A stretch of 64,000 nt of DNA from Heterodera schachtii (GCA_023374025.1 SIJG01000022.1:806001-870000); one strand, 5' to 3'; counted from the stretch's first letter, positions 45,025-56,683 are shown. Translations and numbers: made by a program. Notes: generated by a model from the letters alone, not told the origin.

Positions 45025-47978
45025 TTGAAAATTATGGCTTAATAAATGATGTAATTTACTACAAAAAAGGAAAAACAAATTCTGAAAACCCTAAACTGAT
45101 CATTCCTTACCCACTAAGGGAACGAATTTTCCGCATTTTTCACAACGAAGGACATTTTGGCTTTGAAAAAACATGGCCCGAAATAAAAAATCGATTTTAC
45201 TGGGATGGAATTAAAGAAGACATAAAACTGTTAAATGAAACCTGTGAATTTTGCCAAAAAAGGAAAATTTTTCCCGGTCAAGTTAAGGCAGCACCAAGTG
45301 TGCCAATTAAACCCACGGGAGGACCCTTTCAAAGAATTCATTGTGATTTGATGGGCCCATTGAAAAAAACCGAAAAAGGAAATCAGTACATTTTCCTAGC
45401 CATAGACAGTTTTTCAAAATGGGTAATGGCAAAAGCAATTTCCGACCAACGTGCGGAAACAGTGGCCGAAACATTCATAGAAATTGTAATTCACCAACAT
45501 TCTACACCAGAAACAGTGGTCACAGACCAGGGAAGGCAATTTATTTCACAAATTTTCGGAAATTTGACAAAAATTTATGGATTTGAACATATTATGTCCA
45601 CTGCTTATCATCAGCAGTCAAATGGAATGGCCGAAGGTTCAATGAGAATATTGGCAAATATAATTTCCACGACAATAAATGCACAAGGGGACAATTGGGA
45701 TGAAACATTAAGTCATGCAATTTTTACTTATAATACATCAGTGCATACTGCAACAAAATATTCACCCTATTTTATCATTTATTTGCGTGAACCCCGACTA
45801 CCCACCGATCAAATTTTGAAATTGCCCTCAAGTAATGAATTTTTGTCGGACATTTCCGTTTATACACGAAAACACACTGAAAAGGCATCAATCGCATGGA
45901 AAATTGTAAGGGAAGAAATTTTGAAAGCCCAGGAGAAAAACAAAACTGAAAATGACCAAATAAGGAAAGCAAATTTCAGAAATTTTGAAATTGGCGACTT
46001 AGTACTGTTAAAAAAGGAAGTACTTAAACACAAATTTGACCAAAAATGGACAGGTCCATGTCGTGTTGTTGGAATTGAAAAAGAAAAAATGAATTTAATT
46101 ATACAAACATTGGACGGAAAGGGAAAATTGAAAAAAGTTCACCAAGAAAAAGTTAAAACATTTAATGGTCCCGTTATTCTCCCACTTCGGGATTCGGATG
46201 AACCATTATGGATAAAATATGCGGACCGAAATTTAGAGCAAGAGGAAATTGATGAAAGCAATGAGTCAGAAAATGAAATCGAAAAAACAGCTGAAGAACA
46301 GAAAAATGTCACTGAAAATAAAATAAGAGGGAATTTATCAAAATGTGGGTTTGAAAGCAGTGATGAAGAGGAGGAAAGTGATAAAATTGCATTTGTAAGG
46401 GAAAGCCAAAACGAAAATGAGGAGGAAGGCCCTGAAATTATCCAAAATAATTTGTGGCATGAATTCAGACTCGAACAAATTTCCTCAATTTTGGAAATTT
46501 GGTTGGAATCTGAACTTGTTGAGACTTGTACAGGCTGGTTAAACCCTACAATTGTACCATTAATTTCGTCCATCCCTGAAAATCTCGTCAATGAGCAGTG
46601 GGAAATATACGAAAATCAAATGAATGAAAAATATGTTCAGTTTTGGTTTTTTGGAGAGAGTTTTGAAGTTTTTATCAACAATTCAAGCGACAAAATTATT
46701 TTGGGAATGGACATACAATTTCTAATTGGAGAGAGATGGACTTTAAAAGTCTTTGATGATACCGAAACGTATTGGGAAAAATTATTTTGGGAGGAAAATC
46801 AATTTGTGGAGATTCAAAGAATACCTGAGATTTGGGTTACACACAAAGAAAATGCAGAAGAAAATGGAAATGACATTTTTAATTACAGTATAAATGTAAT
46901 AACAGAAAATTTTTTGAGTATTAGGGATGTGAATTTGGCAAATGATAACACTCAAAATGAAATAAATAACAAAAATAACAATATAAACACCAAAATGGAA
47001 CTTAAAAACAATTTAGAAATGACGTCGTCGATTGACCATCTTTTCGAAGAAATGTTGGGAACGGAGGAGCCAAAAGAAGGAGGAAAGGGCCAAGCAAATG
47101 ACGAGTCACAAAAGAAATTTGAAAAAGAAGTGGAAAATTTGAAAAAGGAAATGAAGGAGGAGGAAGCAAAAAGGACTCAAAAGAGGCTTGAAGAGGAAGT
47201 GGCAAAATTGAAAAAGAGTTTGGCGAAAATGAAAAAAGAGAAAAAAGCCGAAAAAAGAAAAATTGATAACGAAATGGAAGAGGAAAAAGCAACGGTCACG
47301 AATAAAATTAAGAAAGCCCAAAAAGTGGAAGAAAAGGAAGGAATTGGTGAAAGTAATGAAGAAATGGAAGAAAGAAAAGAAAAAGAAAGAATTCGGAAAG
47401 TGCTCGTGGATGACGAGATTTATTTAAATCTCGAAGAAGAGGAGCGAATGCTGTACGAGCCACTGAAAGGGCAAGAAACCGAGAAATTCGGATTTTTTGA
47501 GTCTTGCTTAAACAGAGCAAAATCAAAAACCGAAATGGAAAATGGATCGGAAATGATAAAGCCGAAAAAAGCGACGAATCCATTTCGCCTATTAAAAGCG
47601 GAAATAAATTCTGCTGAAATAGACATTATGGGGAGACGAGGAGAAGAAATCCCTCCGGAAGGAAAGAAATTGGGCAATGGGTGGAAAAGTGAAGCAAATG
47701 GAAATGAAGTGGTAATCAAAAAGTTGGGGGAAATACGACAAATGGCGTTGTCAATCAACGAAGAAGTGCAAAATGTTTTGGGTTTAATTGAGAGGAAGGG
47801 AGAGAACCAACAGTGGCAGGAAAATGGTTGGAACAGACGCGGACGAGGACGTGGCGGAAGCTTTTACCAGCACGGAAGCGGAAGAGGCAATTGGCAACCA
47901 AGAGGCAGAGGACACATTCATCGTGCGGACTGGACGACTCCATGCACATCGCGATCAATGATGAATGAATGGCAATGA
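44946..47978 (+). CDS. Integrase with long acidic, coiled-coil and RGG-box extension (about 1010 codons)
   Basis: Residues about 60-100 hold the zinc-binding HHCC (HNEGHFGFEK ... CEFCQKRK). The catalytic core follows: HCDLMGPL with the first Asp, VVTDQGRQFIS with the second, and YHQQSNGMAEGS with the Glu. Then a GPY/F-like module, WTGPCRVVGIEKEK. After about residue 400 comes an acidic region, then a stretch ending KIILGMDIQFLIG that resembles the end of a retropepsin but lacks the DTG/DSG active site, then a long charged coiled coil (KEVENLKKEMKEEEAKR and on), and a C-terminal RGG box (NRRGRGRGGSF ... RGNWQPRGRG). The extension is unusual for gypsy elements. The first codons use TTG; the true start is unclear because of the upstream deletion. 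Confidence 0.85.
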   Translation: MSEKFKFCPPQPKQLEQELEWKWRKIIENYGLINDVIYYKKGKTNSENPKLIIPYPLRERIFRIFHNEGHFGFEKTWPEIKNRFYWDGIKEDIKLLNETCEFCQKRKIFPGQVKAAPSVPIKPTGGPFQRIHCDLMGPLKKTEKGNQYIFLAIDSFSKWVMAKAISDQRAETVAETFIEIVIHQHSTPETVVTDQGRQFISQIFGNLTKIYGFEHIMSTAYHQQSNGMAEGSMRILANIISTTINAQGDNWDETLSHAIFTYNTSVHTATKYSPYFIIYLREPRLPTDQILKLPSSNEFLSDISVYTRKHTEKASIAWKIVREEILKAQEKNKTENDQIRKANFRNFEIGDLVLLKKEVLKHKFDQKWTGPCRVVGIEKEKMNLIIQTLDGKGKLKKVHQEKVKTFNGPVILPLRDSDEPLWIKYADRNLEQEEIDESNESENEIEKTAEEQKNVTENKIRGNLSKCGFESSDEEEESDKIAFVRESQNENEEEGPEIIQNNLWHEFRLEQISSILEIWLESELVETCTGWLNPTIVPLISSIPENLVNEQWEIYENQMNEKYVQFWFFGESFEVFINNSSDKIILGMDIQFLIGERWTLKVFDDTETYWEKLFWEENQFVEIQRIPEIWVTHKENAEENGNDIFNYSINVITENFLSIRDVNLANDNTQNEINNKNNNINTKMELKNNLEMTSSIDHLFEEMLGTEEPKEGGKGQANDESQKKFEKEVENLKKEMKEEEAKRTQKRLEEEVAKLKKSLAKMKKEKKAEKRKIDNEMEEEKATVTNKIKKAQKVEEKEGIGESNEEMEERKEKERIRKVLVDDEIYLNLEEEERMLYEPLKGQETEKFGFFESCLNRAKSKTEMENGSEMIKPKKATNPFRLLKAEINSAEIDIMGRRGEEIPPEGKKLGNGWKSEANGNEVVIKKLGEIRQMALSINEEVQNVLGLIERKGENQQWQENGWNRRGRGRGGSFYQHGSGRGNWQPRGRGHIHRADWTTPCTSRSMMNEWQ

Positions 47979-48178
47979 ATGGCAATGAAAAGGGCAAAAA
48001 GCAACAGCTGGACTTTGTTAATTAATGTTGCATTTAATTACTTTTTAAAAAAATAAAAAATAAAAAAAAATTTCAAATAACCAAAAATTATTAATCAAAA
48101 TTTTAAATCAAAATTTAAAAATGCAACATATTTTTCATTTTTGTAATTTTCGGGGTCGAAAATTTTGGGGTCCCTCGA

Positions 48179-48442
48179 TGACATCATAATCATTTTGTAA
48201 TCCATTGTCCCAATCACCACCCCCTAATCACATATGACATAACCAATTGTTGCCTTGGGGGCGGTCCCTTTAATCCAACTCTTTTCCCTTCCCCACTCTT
48301 CCCCACAATCAGTCTCTGTCCCGACTGCGAATCGGGAAGAGGCGGTCCATCCAATTGTATAATACTCTTGAATAAATGATTGTTAACAACACCGCTACCA
48401 AATTGGGAATGTTAATGGACCCGCCTGGACCCTCAGTATTCA
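48179..48442 (+). repeat. 3' LTR, 264 bp
   Basis: Same sequence as the 5' LTR. The bases before it (AATTTTGGGGTCCCTCGA) are only weakly purine-rich, so the polypurine tract is not certain. Confidence 0.95.
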
Positions 48443-48699
48443 GTACCAGCAGATGCTTAATCAGTTAAAATTATTATTTATTTTTAATGTTTTTTAAACC
48501 AACAATTTCATGGCCATCATTTTCGGCCAACAATTTTGCCAAATTTAATCCAAATGTGAAGTGACTCTGGATCATCGCATAACTCGGTTGAATCATTAAA
48601 ATTTTCAATGGCTTTACATGAGGCCAAATAAACAATTCCAATCCGATTATAAATAATAATGCCAATGAAATTGGCATTTTTGCTGAAAATTTAAATTGT

Positions 48700-50640
48700 T
48701 TTTTCTTTAGTAAATTGCCGATTTAAATATTCATTCAAATACGTAAAATAATCTTACTTATTTTATACCTAAGAATCCATTTTGTTATTTTAAAAAATCA
48801 ATTAAAATATTAATTTAAAAAATTAAAATAAATCTTAATCAATTTAATTATATACTTTACTTGTTGATAAACGAAGTTTTATTTAAAAAGCACTTGCCGA
48901 GAAACAAAATTTTAAGCACTTAAGCAAGTAAACATTTAAATTTGATTGTTTCAAAATTCTCTTATTTGCCCAAAAATTGTAATGTTTGTTCGTACGGAAA
49001 TTACATCAAAAATTGGAGTAAAAATTGTAAAATAAAAAATAATTTAAAAATACATAAAGGGAAGATTCTCTGGGATAATTAATTTTTTTTTCTGAATATT
49101 TATTTTTATTTTTATATTGTAAATGCTACAACTGAATAAATATAGGGAGTCAGCAGATTATGTTAGGAGAATAAAACATTTATCGCCTCATTTAAAAGTT
49201 TCGAAATAAAAAGAAAACAAATTAAAATGATCAATTAAAATGGTATTACAAATTTGAGATTTGCTAAAATTTATCACGCGTTTTTGGCCAAAATTTCGGG
49301 ATAAAATTTATGTGTTGGATGCTCTCAATTTCATCAACTTATATAATTTACCTTTTGACAATGTGATCCTTAAACAAACAAATTTTTTGAAGAATTTAAT
49401 ACATTTAAATGAGGTTAAATGGAAATACTTGAATGAAAAAAAGAGATAAAGCGATTAAAAATGGTTGGAATTGCACTTTTAGGGGAAATATTTTTAAAAA
49501 AGGCATAAAACCACTACGGCACCACTGCACGGAATGCCCCCTCTTTTTTGTAGATTCAAATCCCGAAATTTCATGGTCACTTGTTGGCTCCTCATTTGTT
49601 CAGGGCTACACCAAATGATGCCAAGAATGGTTAATTAATTGCTTTTCTAAGGAAGATTTATGATACTACGAAAGGTCAATCAATACGCACCAAAATATGA
49701 ATGCGGATTATTTAATGGAAAAATATATATTGATGACACTGGTTCTCTTCCAAATATTTGGATGGAAGCAAACATTTTTTATCTTTTCAAAAAGGGTTAA
49801 ATTTATTACTCTTTATCTTACCTGATCACTTTGCAGGGTTATAGAAGGAATTCTTAGCAAAAATATTTACAATTTCTTCTTTAAAAATTTTTTATTTGAA
49901 ATATAAATTTCTAATGAATTAACAGTAACAGTTGTTGAAGATCTGTACGAGGAAATATAATATGCGACAAAAGAAAGCTTTGATAAATAAAATGTCATAG
50001 TAAAGTCCTAAAAATAAACAAATTTAGCCAGCCCCATCCCTGAGCCTAAAAATTTTGCTCAAAACTTGGTGGCTAAAAGTATATGCTCAAAAGTTTCAAA
50101 ATTTTAGAGCTAGGCTATGCGAAAATTCTGGAATATTACTGCTAGCCTAGCTTTTAATGCTGACCAAAAAAGTTACTTTAACAAATTAATCAGATCACTC
50201 ATTCAGGTGGTCTGAAAAGCCCAAAATGGCTTGAATCGGGAAAATTCATAAAATTTAGAGAAAAATTTCTAACAGTCTGGAAAAATTCCCTTAGGGGGTT
50301 GGGAAAATTTTTCTGGAAAATTTGAGTAGGCTTGTCAAAGTGTTTTGGCCCAATACTTTTGCACCATCAAAACGGGGTGCAGTTGTTTTGGTCAAATTCA
50401 TAATAAACAGACATGCACAAAATAAAATGCAAATACTCTAGAAGAAATTAAATCATTTAACACAGGAAATCATCTTATTAGGGTTGTAATAATATTTGTG
50501 ACTATTTTTTTAATTTATTAAAATTTTAATCAATTTTAATTATAAAAGGGAAAATTGTTTGATAAAGTTTCGAGTTTTTAAGTCTCGGTCTCGGGACGAA
50601 TCCGTTCTCGGGGTCATGTCTCGGTCTCGAGCATCACTAA
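48700..50640. other. No intact gene; duplicated block between UGT copy 1 and receptor D
   Basis: 48700-49330 matches, inverted, 59830-60540 (the UGT upstream region). 49130-49560 matches 29890-30345. A + strand ORF pair at 49261-49618 (FITRFWPKFRDKIYVLDALN, then WNCTFRGNIFKKG) has homologous but broken sequence at 30060-30345, so it may be a relic of an unidentified gene. 49900-50640 shows nothing further. Confidence 0.45.
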
Positions 50641-50643
50641 GAA

Positions 50644-53293
50644 TTATGAAACAACAAAAGGCAGTTGAGCATTTTGTTTGTTATTTTGGAGGTTGTTCAT
50701 TGTAGTTTGCTGTTGTGCAATGGCATTTTGTCTCCTGCATATCGTATGCCGGATGATATTTACCACCGCCTTACGGTAGACACCGACACCAAGAATTGAG
50801 ACCAGCGGATTCAGTACTGGCAACCAATGCAAAGGAATAGTGACGCACATTTGAATAAACAAAAAACTTGGGGGCAATTCGAAATCAAAAAACATTTCAG
50901 CACTAATTATAATGCTTATTATATTCATAGCCAACGGTATGAATGCCTAAATTTGTAAATTAATATTTCAATTAATGGAAAAAACGACCATGAACCCGGG
51001 GTTACTTATTTGCAAACGATCATCATTGGAAGGGTTATTTATCCATAACCAACTCCACCTACCTGGATAATCAAATTGATTGTCATTTGCCGGTTAATTT
51101 GTTGTCTTCTTGTTGAACTTTTGTCCAAATTTTTATGAACAAATCTGGCCATTTTGTATCCACAAATGATAATTACCGCATAACAAATGATATTTTCAAC
51201 AAAACAAAGCCCCATCGAAATTTGCATGGCAAAAAAATCCTTCAAAATTGAAGTAAAATGTTTTATATTTTATTTAATGAATGAACTCACATTTCGTTCA
51301 CAATAAAACACAAAGTCGCTGAGATTGCCACCCAAAAATTCTTCAATTTGAAATATTTCTTCGGCATTAAGCAAGGAAAGATTTATATGGCCATTTGAAA
51401 GGGAAAAATCATATGTCCAAGTCAAAACAGCGATTGATAAAACAAATGAAAGCATTGCAACATATTTTTTCATTGTGATTTGTAAGCCCCTAAAGAAAAT
51501 AAACTAACAAAGGAAGGTCCCCAGGTGTCCGTGGGATTTCCGGCTGAAATTTGGTGGGTGGATAGAACGGTTCTTAAGAAAAATGTTTTTATTTTTTGCC
51601 AAACGAGCACGAGTGCCGAGTTATGACGTGCCAAACTTTTTAGCTTTTTATAATTAAAGAAAGAAAGAATTATTTCTGTGTTTATCACTAGAGACCGGAT
51701 TTTTAGTTGCCGCAAAAATCCCAAAATAGGTACTAAAATAGGTGCTAAAAAGTGCAAAATAGGTGCTAAAAACTCCCAAAAATGTCAAAATAGGTGCGAA
51801 GATAGGTGTTAAAAATTGAAAAAATCCAGTGTTTTTATGCACAAAAATTCCAAAAGTGACTAATTTTTTATCAATTTCGCCCGCACAATTGCAACTGGTC
51901 AAGAAAATAAATAAATAAAGTTTGCAGACGAATTTTTGAGAAATTTTTCATTTCTTAGGATGAATATTTTCTGAAATTTTGGTCAATTTTTAGGGGTATA
52001 TTTTTAAAATTTTTTGGGATCGATTCTTAGGGGTATATTTTTCGTTTTTATTGCATTTTTGCTATGAAATTTCTGGAAAAAGGCCAAAATAGGTGCTAAA
52101 ACTCGAAAAATGCTATTGACCGAAAATCCAGTTTTAGGTAATTTTAGGTGCTAAAAAGTCGCTCTAAATCGAAAATTGTTCGGAGAAAATGCTATTTTTG
52201 GGCTTCTCTCATCATACTAAGCCGCAAAAAAAAAATAGATAAAAATCAAAAAATCCGGTTTCTATTTGTTTCCAACGATTGGTGCAGATGTAGTGCGTTA
52301 GTCAAACCCTTTTTGGGTCCCAGGTTCGAATCCTCTGCATGCAAATATATTTTTGGAATTTTATTTTTGTTTTTATGCAAAGCCAATAATCAAAAATTTT
52401 ATTTAAAAAAAATTTATTTTTTATTTATTTTATTATAAATCAAAAAATTACATTAACCATAAAGATGCAATAAATATCCTGTCGATATAAAAAAAAAATT
52501 TCGTTTATTCATTAAAAAAAGTTTGGCACGTCATAACTCGGCATTCGTGCTCATTTTGCAGAAAATAAAAACCTTTTTCTTAAGAAGCCATGGTTGCTCT
52601 ATCCACCCACCAAATTTCAGCCGGAAATCCTACGGACACCTGGGGGCCTTCCTTTGTAAGCACTTAAAAGCTTTAAGAAGCTTTTAAGAAGAAATTAAAA
52701 ATTTAAATTTTTATATTGAATAAATAAAAAACCAATTAATGGTAAAATGGCTGGTGACAATAATTAAGGATAAAATGGCTAATGAAATTAAATAATATTA
52801 AAATGGCTAATGACCCTAATTAATGGTAAAATGGCTTTCATGGCTCAATAGCAAGATTTATGCGCTTTTACCTGTTCAACACCAAAAAACGATAAACGAA
52901 CTGAACACACAATCCAAACATTGAAAAGAAATAAACGATTAGCCAACTGTCGAACAGCAGTTCTTTAAACCCAGCCGAAAGTGAAAAATAATCAGAGAAT
53001 TGTGAAACGGAAAAATTCATGGACCAACCGTTGTTTGATAGAGTAACCTAAAATAGCATTTGAAATATTTAATTACCAATTAAATTTGTGTGTTAAATAC
53101 CCACATTTTGCGTCAGAAAGGAAAGAACGGATAAAGCAATGTCCACAATCGAAGTTTGGAGCAAAATTCGCTTGTACACATTCATTTCCTTTGACGATCG
53201 CTTCACCACCAACAAAATTAAAATTGCATTTAAACACAACGCCAGAAACAGGCTGATTGATGCATTAAGACGATGAATTTGAATTAGCATCAT
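50644..53293 (-). CDS. Srd-like serpentine chemoreceptor, copy D (intact, about 347 aa)
   Basis: Exons 53293..53105, 53047..52872, 51489..51291, 51239..51063 and 50946..50644, with the same phases as copy C. TM1 region LILLVVKRSSKEMNVYKRIL; exon 2 ends FVYRFLVLNR; exon 3 carries ITMKKYVAMLSFVLSIAVLT; exon 4 has CFVENIICYAVIIICGYKMA; the C-terminal exon has HWLPVLNPLVSILGVGVYR and the Gln/Asn-rich tail. The exon 4 acceptor is a weaker TTTTGAAG. Intron 2 is 1.4 kb because of an inserted inverted-repeat element (51510-52662). No frame lesion seen. It is head-to-head with UGT copy 2, about 7 kb apart. Confidence 0.83.
51514..52656. mobile_element. Inverted-repeat element in intron 2 of receptor D
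   Basis: Termini CAAAGGAAGGTCCCCAGGTG and near complement CACCTGGGGGCCTTCCTTTG; arms of about 150 bp (through GTGGGTGGATAGA and CGTCATAACTCGG-type blocks). CAAAG fits the YARNG rule, but no 8-bp duplication is seen. The interior has AATAGGTGCTAAAA repeats (51720-51830, 52080-52160) and a tRNA-like GGTTCGAATCC near 52322. A fragment of one arm recurs at 59625-59730. Ends are good to a few bases. Confidence 0.75.
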
Positions 53294-53299
53294 AAAGGT

Positions 53300-56078
53300 T
53301 GGGATTTTGGATGATTAAAGTCGATATTTGAATTCTAAAATGAAAGTAATTAGGGTTAAGATACGCCACTTGTAAATTGTTCGATAAATGCACAAAGTGT
53401 AAGAAAATGGAAAAATAAACTCATAACTTTGGTTGAAAAGTAAATAATTTTCAATTCTTAATAAATTCGGCAGTCAAATTATTAACAATATCAGAAAAAT
53501 AAGGGCAATTATATCTCTGTATTATGAAACAGTGTTAAAGACAGACTTTCTTTTCATCTGATTTTCTAAAGTTGAAATTAAAAATTTGGACCCAATTATT
53601 TGTATGAGAAGCCCTTAATTTGATTTTTCTCTGACAAATAGGCACATTTTCCGTTACTTTTTGTCGCTCGGTTATAATTAAAGATTTGACGCAGATTTTA
53701 TCAGTAAACTTAATTTCAGCTTTTTGACATCAGACACCTTAGACATTTATTTATTTTCGTAAGTCCAAGTTTTTATAAAGAAAATATTTTATTTGCCGGT
53801 ATTTCAGCACCCGATTCTGCCGGTGTATGGGAAAATCTCGACTGAATCCTGACACAATACGAGTTATAGTCGGCGCCTGTCTCACGACTAATCATTCGCC
53901 ATAATTTAAGTGAAATACATAAAGCTTAAAAATTGGCCGTAGACAACAATTTGTTAAGAAATCACCGCAATTTTTTAAAATTCCTAATGAGAACGTTCGA
54001 CTATTACTACAAAAATAGTTTTTTAAAAGTGCCAACAAAATTTCTTAGATCCTTCTCATTATTTAAAGTTCGCTTCATTGGGCTAAAATGGCCAAAAAAA
54101 TAATACAACGATTAAAGCAGCAAAATGTATGAATACGTAAGAATGATGTCGTGAAGGGAAAATAAAATATGAAAAATGCGAATTTTGTCACCATGGAAAT
54201 TGAAAAAACTTTAAAAAATGAAAACGAATAATTGAGAATATTTGTTGGCACTTTTTTAAAACGGGTAAGAATGGCGGTGTGGGCTGATGAGAGAAATATT
54301 TTTTGAAAATTGAGAGAAAAGGGAATTTTTTTGGGAAGAAATAATAATTTTAATCAGTTCTTTTAAACAGTTGAGAATAAGGAACTTATAGCCTGCTGTG
54401 GTTAGAGGACAAATCTTCAGTCTTTCTTTTGACTAAAATTATTTTCATATTTTTAAAAAAATTTTATTAAAATAAGTAAAAGTAAAAACTCTTTTGAAAT
54501 TTAATTACGAAAATTTCCCAATCACTAAAAACAAAAACAATTGAATAATTTTTAGCTGAAAAACCAAAAAAAAAAAAAAAAAATTTTTTTTCTTTTAGAT
54601 GCAAAATCGTTTAAAAAATTGTATCAAATTTCCGAAATTTCCCGGCTGTGTTTCGCGGCACCGCCATACCCAAAATTCCTAAATTTATAAAACTTTGGCT
54701 CAAAATTTTAAAATTTGCTAAATTTTACGGATAAAATTCTGTTATAAAATTGCACTCTAATTTTCAAAATTTTCTCGGCGCTGCCAAACGACACCGATGG
54801 CCCTCCTCCTCAAGAAAATTCGGTAAAACAATGCGGCAAAAAAAAAATGAAAATTTATTAGCAGATTTCTAATTAGGGATTTTGGAATTTTTCAGTTAAA
54901 AAAAATCGTGTTTTTTCATGTTCGCATTTTGTGTTTATAGGGCGTTTCGTGTTCGTGTTTCGCATTTTATTTTTCGATTCGTAACAAAATCCTGCTGTAG
55001 ACAATGATTCTGAGCTTTTCGATTCCACAAACTAAATTGCATTTCTTCATATTGGAATCACGCCCGACTCAAAATTAGCCATCATTTAAATGAAACACAT
55101 AAAGCTTAAAATTCCCAAAGACAAAAGTTTTAGAAACTTGCTTTTGTTGGCAGAAATATCAAAAAATTGTATTACAACAACAGCAGCAAAATGTTTACAT
55201 ATGTACGAATGATGTAGTGAAACAAAAATGAAACGCGAATTTCATCACCAGGGAAACCGTAAAAATTATTTTGAATTTGGTAACAATAAAAAAGAATTAG
55301 GAATTATTGGCACTTTATTAAAATTTTGTTATTTTTCTCATAAAACATGAACAAGAATCCCATTCGAAGAGAGCACTGCCCTAAACAGAAGAAGGATGGA
55401 TTTTTAACCATAAATGAAAATAGCCAGAAAAATTTTTCTTTTCAATGCAAAATTCAGGCATAAAAAAGCCTTTATGAAACTGAGATTCGGATTTTTTGAA
55501 TTGAAAAACCGAAATTCTGAGTCTGACGCGTCAAAGACGGAACCGAAAATTATCATTTAACGATTTGGACAATAAGCTGACGGATTTTCTTCAAATATGG
55601 ATTTTGAGAAAACAAACAAACTAAATACCTTTCTTCATATTTTCGGAATAGATTACTCTTTTGCAAAAGCATATCCTGTGAAAAGTTCTGAGCTTTTTGT
55701 TTCTTTCAGAGAAGTCTTTGTTGAGCTTCATTTTTGCGGCGTATCCTTGGACGGATTGGTTTAAATGCCTTAATGTTTAATGCAGATTACACCAAGCCAA
55801 AAATTTCCTGGTAGCGCCTGTTGGAACTACAAGACTAAATTTTTTCTTAGAATTTCAAAAAATCTCAAAACGTTCAGAATATTTGTGGCAAAATATATTA
55901 TGAATTTTGGTGAATTCAAAAAATCATAAAATCCGTTGAAAAAGCTCATTTTTATTTTGCAACAGAGCAAGCTATAAATACTTAGATCCCTTGAAAGCAA
56001 ATTAGCACTTATTCACTGTAGCAGGTGTGTAGGAGCCGAAACCGACCGAAAATTATTTGAAATCGGACCCGGGTGACT
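53300..56078. other. No gene seen; repeat-rich upstream region of receptor D
   Basis: 53700-54260 and 55060-55350 are copies of the arms at 37857-38860. The remainder is AT-rich, with a GC-hairpin fragment near 54650-54670. No supported exon on either strand. Confidence 0.5.
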
Positions 56079-56629
56079 TAGGTGCGCGCTTGCCTTTTTC
56101 AGGCTGAAAAAGTGCCGGAATTGGACTGCCAAACTCAGCTGGGACTCAAGTGACCGCACTATAAAAAGCATTCAAAAGACATTTTAAATATTTTTTCTAA
56201 GGTAATTTTTGGCGCTGATCACGAATATGGGAAAATGTTTATCCCCAAACTCAAAAACACACAAAACCACTTTTATAGGTTTTCTCGTTTAAACCGGTTT
56301 TTGAACCGGTTTAAAACTCGAAAATTTGAGTGAAAAGGGAGGCACCTGACCTTTTAAAACGGTCAAAATCACACAAATTTGGTATTATTCGAAAGCTCTT
56401 AACGAGCTAAGTCTATAAATCAGGGAATGAAGTCGAACCGACGCATGTTATGGGTCCTCAAAATTGTTAAAACTATTTTTTAACCAGTAGTCAAAAATGG
56501 TAAAAGAACGTCAAATATAAAAGATTGAATTTTTAGCTTATTGCGCTAAAAAACCGCCGCACACTCGACTACGGCGGCCAGTAGGTGGGGCGAGACTACG
56601 GGCTACGGAAGAAGTCCTCGCGTGATCCG

Positions 56630-56683
56630 CAGGCGGTTGACTGATTGGCGGGGGCCCTTCGGGCCCCCGCAGTCAACCGCCTG
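56630..56683. repeat. Strong GC stem-loop (13-bp plus 10-bp stem)
   Basis: CAGGCGGTTGACT pairs with AGTCAACCGCCTG over 13 bp. Inside it GCGGGGGCCC pairs with GGGCCCCCGC over 10 bp with loop TTC, with a five-base bulge on the left side only. Flanking CGAGAC/GTCTCG and GTGGGGCG/CGCCCCAC blocks extend the pairing out to about 56583-56740. It stands out in AT-rich DNA and could be a structured RNA or a foldback centre. Confidence 0.85.

Larger units (their letters stand above)
41935..48442 (+). mobile_element. Ty3/gypsy-like LTR retrotransposon, recent insertion, no reverse transcriptase
   Basis: Two 264-bp LTRs (TG...CA) that look identical base for base flank gag and integrase ORFs on the + strand. 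The target duplication is GTAC (41931-41934 and 48443-48446). The paralogous UGT at 60764 shows the empty site (CTGCTGGTACCAATTAAAG), fixing the insertion point in exon 2. Order: LTR, primer-binding site, antisense ORF, gag, integrase with a long C-terminal extension, LTR. Gag ends at 44825 and the next long ORF begins in the zinc-binding part of integrase, so protease, reverse transcriptase and RNase H are absent as recognisable domains. Mobilisation would need enzymes in trans, or the deletion is later than insertion. Confidence 0.93.
39027..48677 (-). pseudogene. UDP-glucuronosyltransferase copy 1, split by an LTR retrotransposon and missing exon 3
   Basis: Exon regions on the - strand: 48677..48504, exon 2 as 48455..48443 plus 41934..41781 (split by the retrotransposon), 41340..41156 (exon 4), 40773..40567, 40017..39777, 39568..39337 and 39240..39027. 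Exon 1 carries a signal anchor and the QSHF motif with the usual catalytic His. Exon 7 encodes the UDP-sugar motif [20 protein letters not shown]. The interval between exons 2 and 4 (41341-41780) has no exon 3. The C-terminus ends PVGWPELII with no transmembrane helix, unlike typical membrane UGTs that glucosidate or glucuronidate small lipophilic compounds in the ER. The 3' exons (4-8) remain open with good splice sites, so decay of that half is recent or it may still be transcribed. Confidence 0.88.

Noticed and set aside
47002..47758. Minus-strand Phe/Leu-rich ORFs opposite the integrase extension
   Set aside because: Mirror translations of the Glu/Lys-rich coiled-coil coding sequence; no independent signal.
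52268..52345. tRNA gene
   Set aside because: GGTTCGAATCC is a good B box, but the A box and stems are poor; treated as a possible SINE remnant only.
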